A stretch of 6,740 nt of DNA from Clostridiales bacterium. Lineage in GTDB: Bacteria; Bacillota; Clostridia; Christensenellales; Christensenellaceae. The DNA lies in contig JAHZHM010000088.1 in NCBI GenBank assembly GCA_019420265.1, positions 1 through 6,740 on the forward strand, given 5' to 3'. Made by a program: the position numbers and the translations under genes. Positions 5,951 to 6,740 of this stretch are shown here, in pieces (the first letter of the stretch is position 1; each line of letters begins with the position of its first letter). The notes under the pieces were generated by a model. That model was not told where the DNA came from. It did not search any database and saw only the letters and a list, made by a program, of their open reading frames with translations.

Positions 5951-6740
5951 TCACTCCCATTTCAGGATGCAGGCGCCGCTGGTCAGCCCGGCACCAAAAG
6001 CGCTCATGGCGAGGTATTCGCCTTTTTGCAGCGCGCCGCTGCGGTTCAGCTCATCCAGCAGAATCGCGATGCCGGCAGAAGAGGTGTTGCCGTGCAGTTC
6101 GACGTTGTGCGGGAATTTTTCCTTGGGCTGTTTGAGCCGGGTACGCACGGCCTCTAAAATGCGCAGATTGGCCTGGTGCAAAAGAAAATGGCCAATCTCC
6201 GAAAGCTCCATGCCGCGCTCTGCGCAAAGTGCGCGCAGATCCTCGGTCGCCCGGGAGACGGCAAATTTATAGACCTCCTGGCCGTTCATAAACAGCGGAG
6301 AAGAGGCAGTCGGTTTCACATACGGGCAGTTGCCCGAAGCGTGATAGGCGTGCAGCACATTGGTATCACAGGAAGTATACATCAAAAAGCTGGCATCCTC
6401 GCCGCCGGCAGAGACCACCGCTGCCGCCGCGCCATCGCCAAAGAGCACGCAGGTTGCGCGATCCGTCCAATCCACCATGCGGCTGGGGCATTCTGCGGCC
6501 ACAATGAGAATGTTTTTGCATTTTCCGCTTTTCAGATAGGCCTCTGCCATCTCCAGCGCATAGAGAAACCCCGCGCAAGCGCCGTTGAGATCGATACAAG
6601 GGCAGGATGCGCCAATTTTGCCTTGGATGACGCAGGAAAGCGCTGGCGTCAGATATGGGTTAACGACATTGGAGCAGAAAATATAGTCGATTTGGCCGGT
6701 GCCGAGCCCAGCCTGAGCAAGCGCTTTTTCTGCCGCCTCT
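5951..6740 (-). CDS. fabH: 3-oxoacyl-ACP synthase III (KAS III), C-terminal 262 residues (cut by the window edge)
   Basis: FabH starts each fatty acid by condensing an acyl-CoA, acetyl or branched, with malonyl-ACP. The frame is open from the right edge (two complete bases of phase, first full codon at 6739) to the TGA at 5951. The visible catalytic triad is Cys55 in DLNGACAGFLYALE, His188 in LLHQANLRILEA and Asn218 in HGNTSSAG, numbered from the first full codon. The Cys-His and His-Asn distances (133 and 30) match E. coli FabH (132 and 30). By comparison with E. coli Cys112, about 57 residues are missing upstream. The C-terminus GACILKWE is normal. The Cys-His-Asn set and the QAN motif distinguish it from FabF. 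Starter specificity (straight or branched) cannot be judged. A regulator such as FabT often precedes fabH in relatives, but this lies outside the window. Confidence 0.97.
   Translation of the reverse strand, partial: EAAEKALAQAGLGTGQIDYIFCSNVVNPYLTPALSCVIQGKIGASCPCIDLNGACAGFLYALEMAEAYLKSGKCKNILIVAAECPSRMVDWTDRATCVLFGDGAAAAVVSAGGEDASFLMYTSCDTNVLHAYHASGNCPYVKPTASSPLFMNGQEVYKFAVSRATEDLRALCAERGMELSEIGHFLLHQANLRILEAVRTRLKQPKEKFPHNVELHGNTSSAGIAILLDELNRSGALQKGEYLAMSAFGAGLTSGACILKWE

Overview
The window holds most of a type II (dissociated) bacterial fatty acid synthesis operon. All nine genes lie on the minus strand, so transcription runs from high to low coordinates: fabH (N-terminus cut off by the window), acpP, fabK, fabD, fabG, fabF, accB, fabZ and accC (C-terminus cut off). 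This order matches the fab/acc cluster known from low-GC Gram-positive bacteria such as streptococci, lactococci and clostridia. Use of the FMN-dependent enoyl reductase FabK, strong AGGAGG-type ribosome sites and the sequence style of each protein point to a Firmicute, probably an anaerobic member of the Clostridia. The coding sequence looks GC-rich for that group (estimated by eye), while the two longest spacers are partly AT-rich. I cannot name the species.

Layout from the right: 6740-5951 is fabH, the initiating ketoacyl-ACP synthase. 5950-5780 is a 171-base spacer rich in inverted repeats and is the only part of the window that ordinary fab genes do not explain. 5779-4614 carries acpP and fabK, 2 bases apart. 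4626-2967 carries fabD and fabG; fabK/fabD overlap by 13 bases and fabD/fabG by 11. 2966-2905 is a 62-base spacer with a small hairpin over the fabG stop and a T-rich tract (mRNA sense). 2904-782 carries fabF, accB and fabZ (ATGA overlap, then a 9-base gap), and accC begins 4 bases after fabZ and runs off the left edge.

Together the genes cover the pathway almost completely. AccB and AccC are half of acetyl-CoA carboxylase, which makes malonyl-CoA; accD and accA would be expected just beyond the left edge. FabD moves malonyl to ACP. FabH condenses it with acetyl-CoA or a branched starter. FabG, FabZ and FabK carry out the reduction, dehydration and second reduction, and FabF elongates. Every catalytic residue I could place is present, so all the genes look functional.

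No transcription factor gene, RNA gene of known class, transposase, CRISPR array or clear intrinsic terminator is visible. I see no wholly new system here. The best candidate for something undescribed is the structured fabH-acpP spacer, which could be a cis-acting RNA, an orphan mobile-element RNA or a small repeat element.
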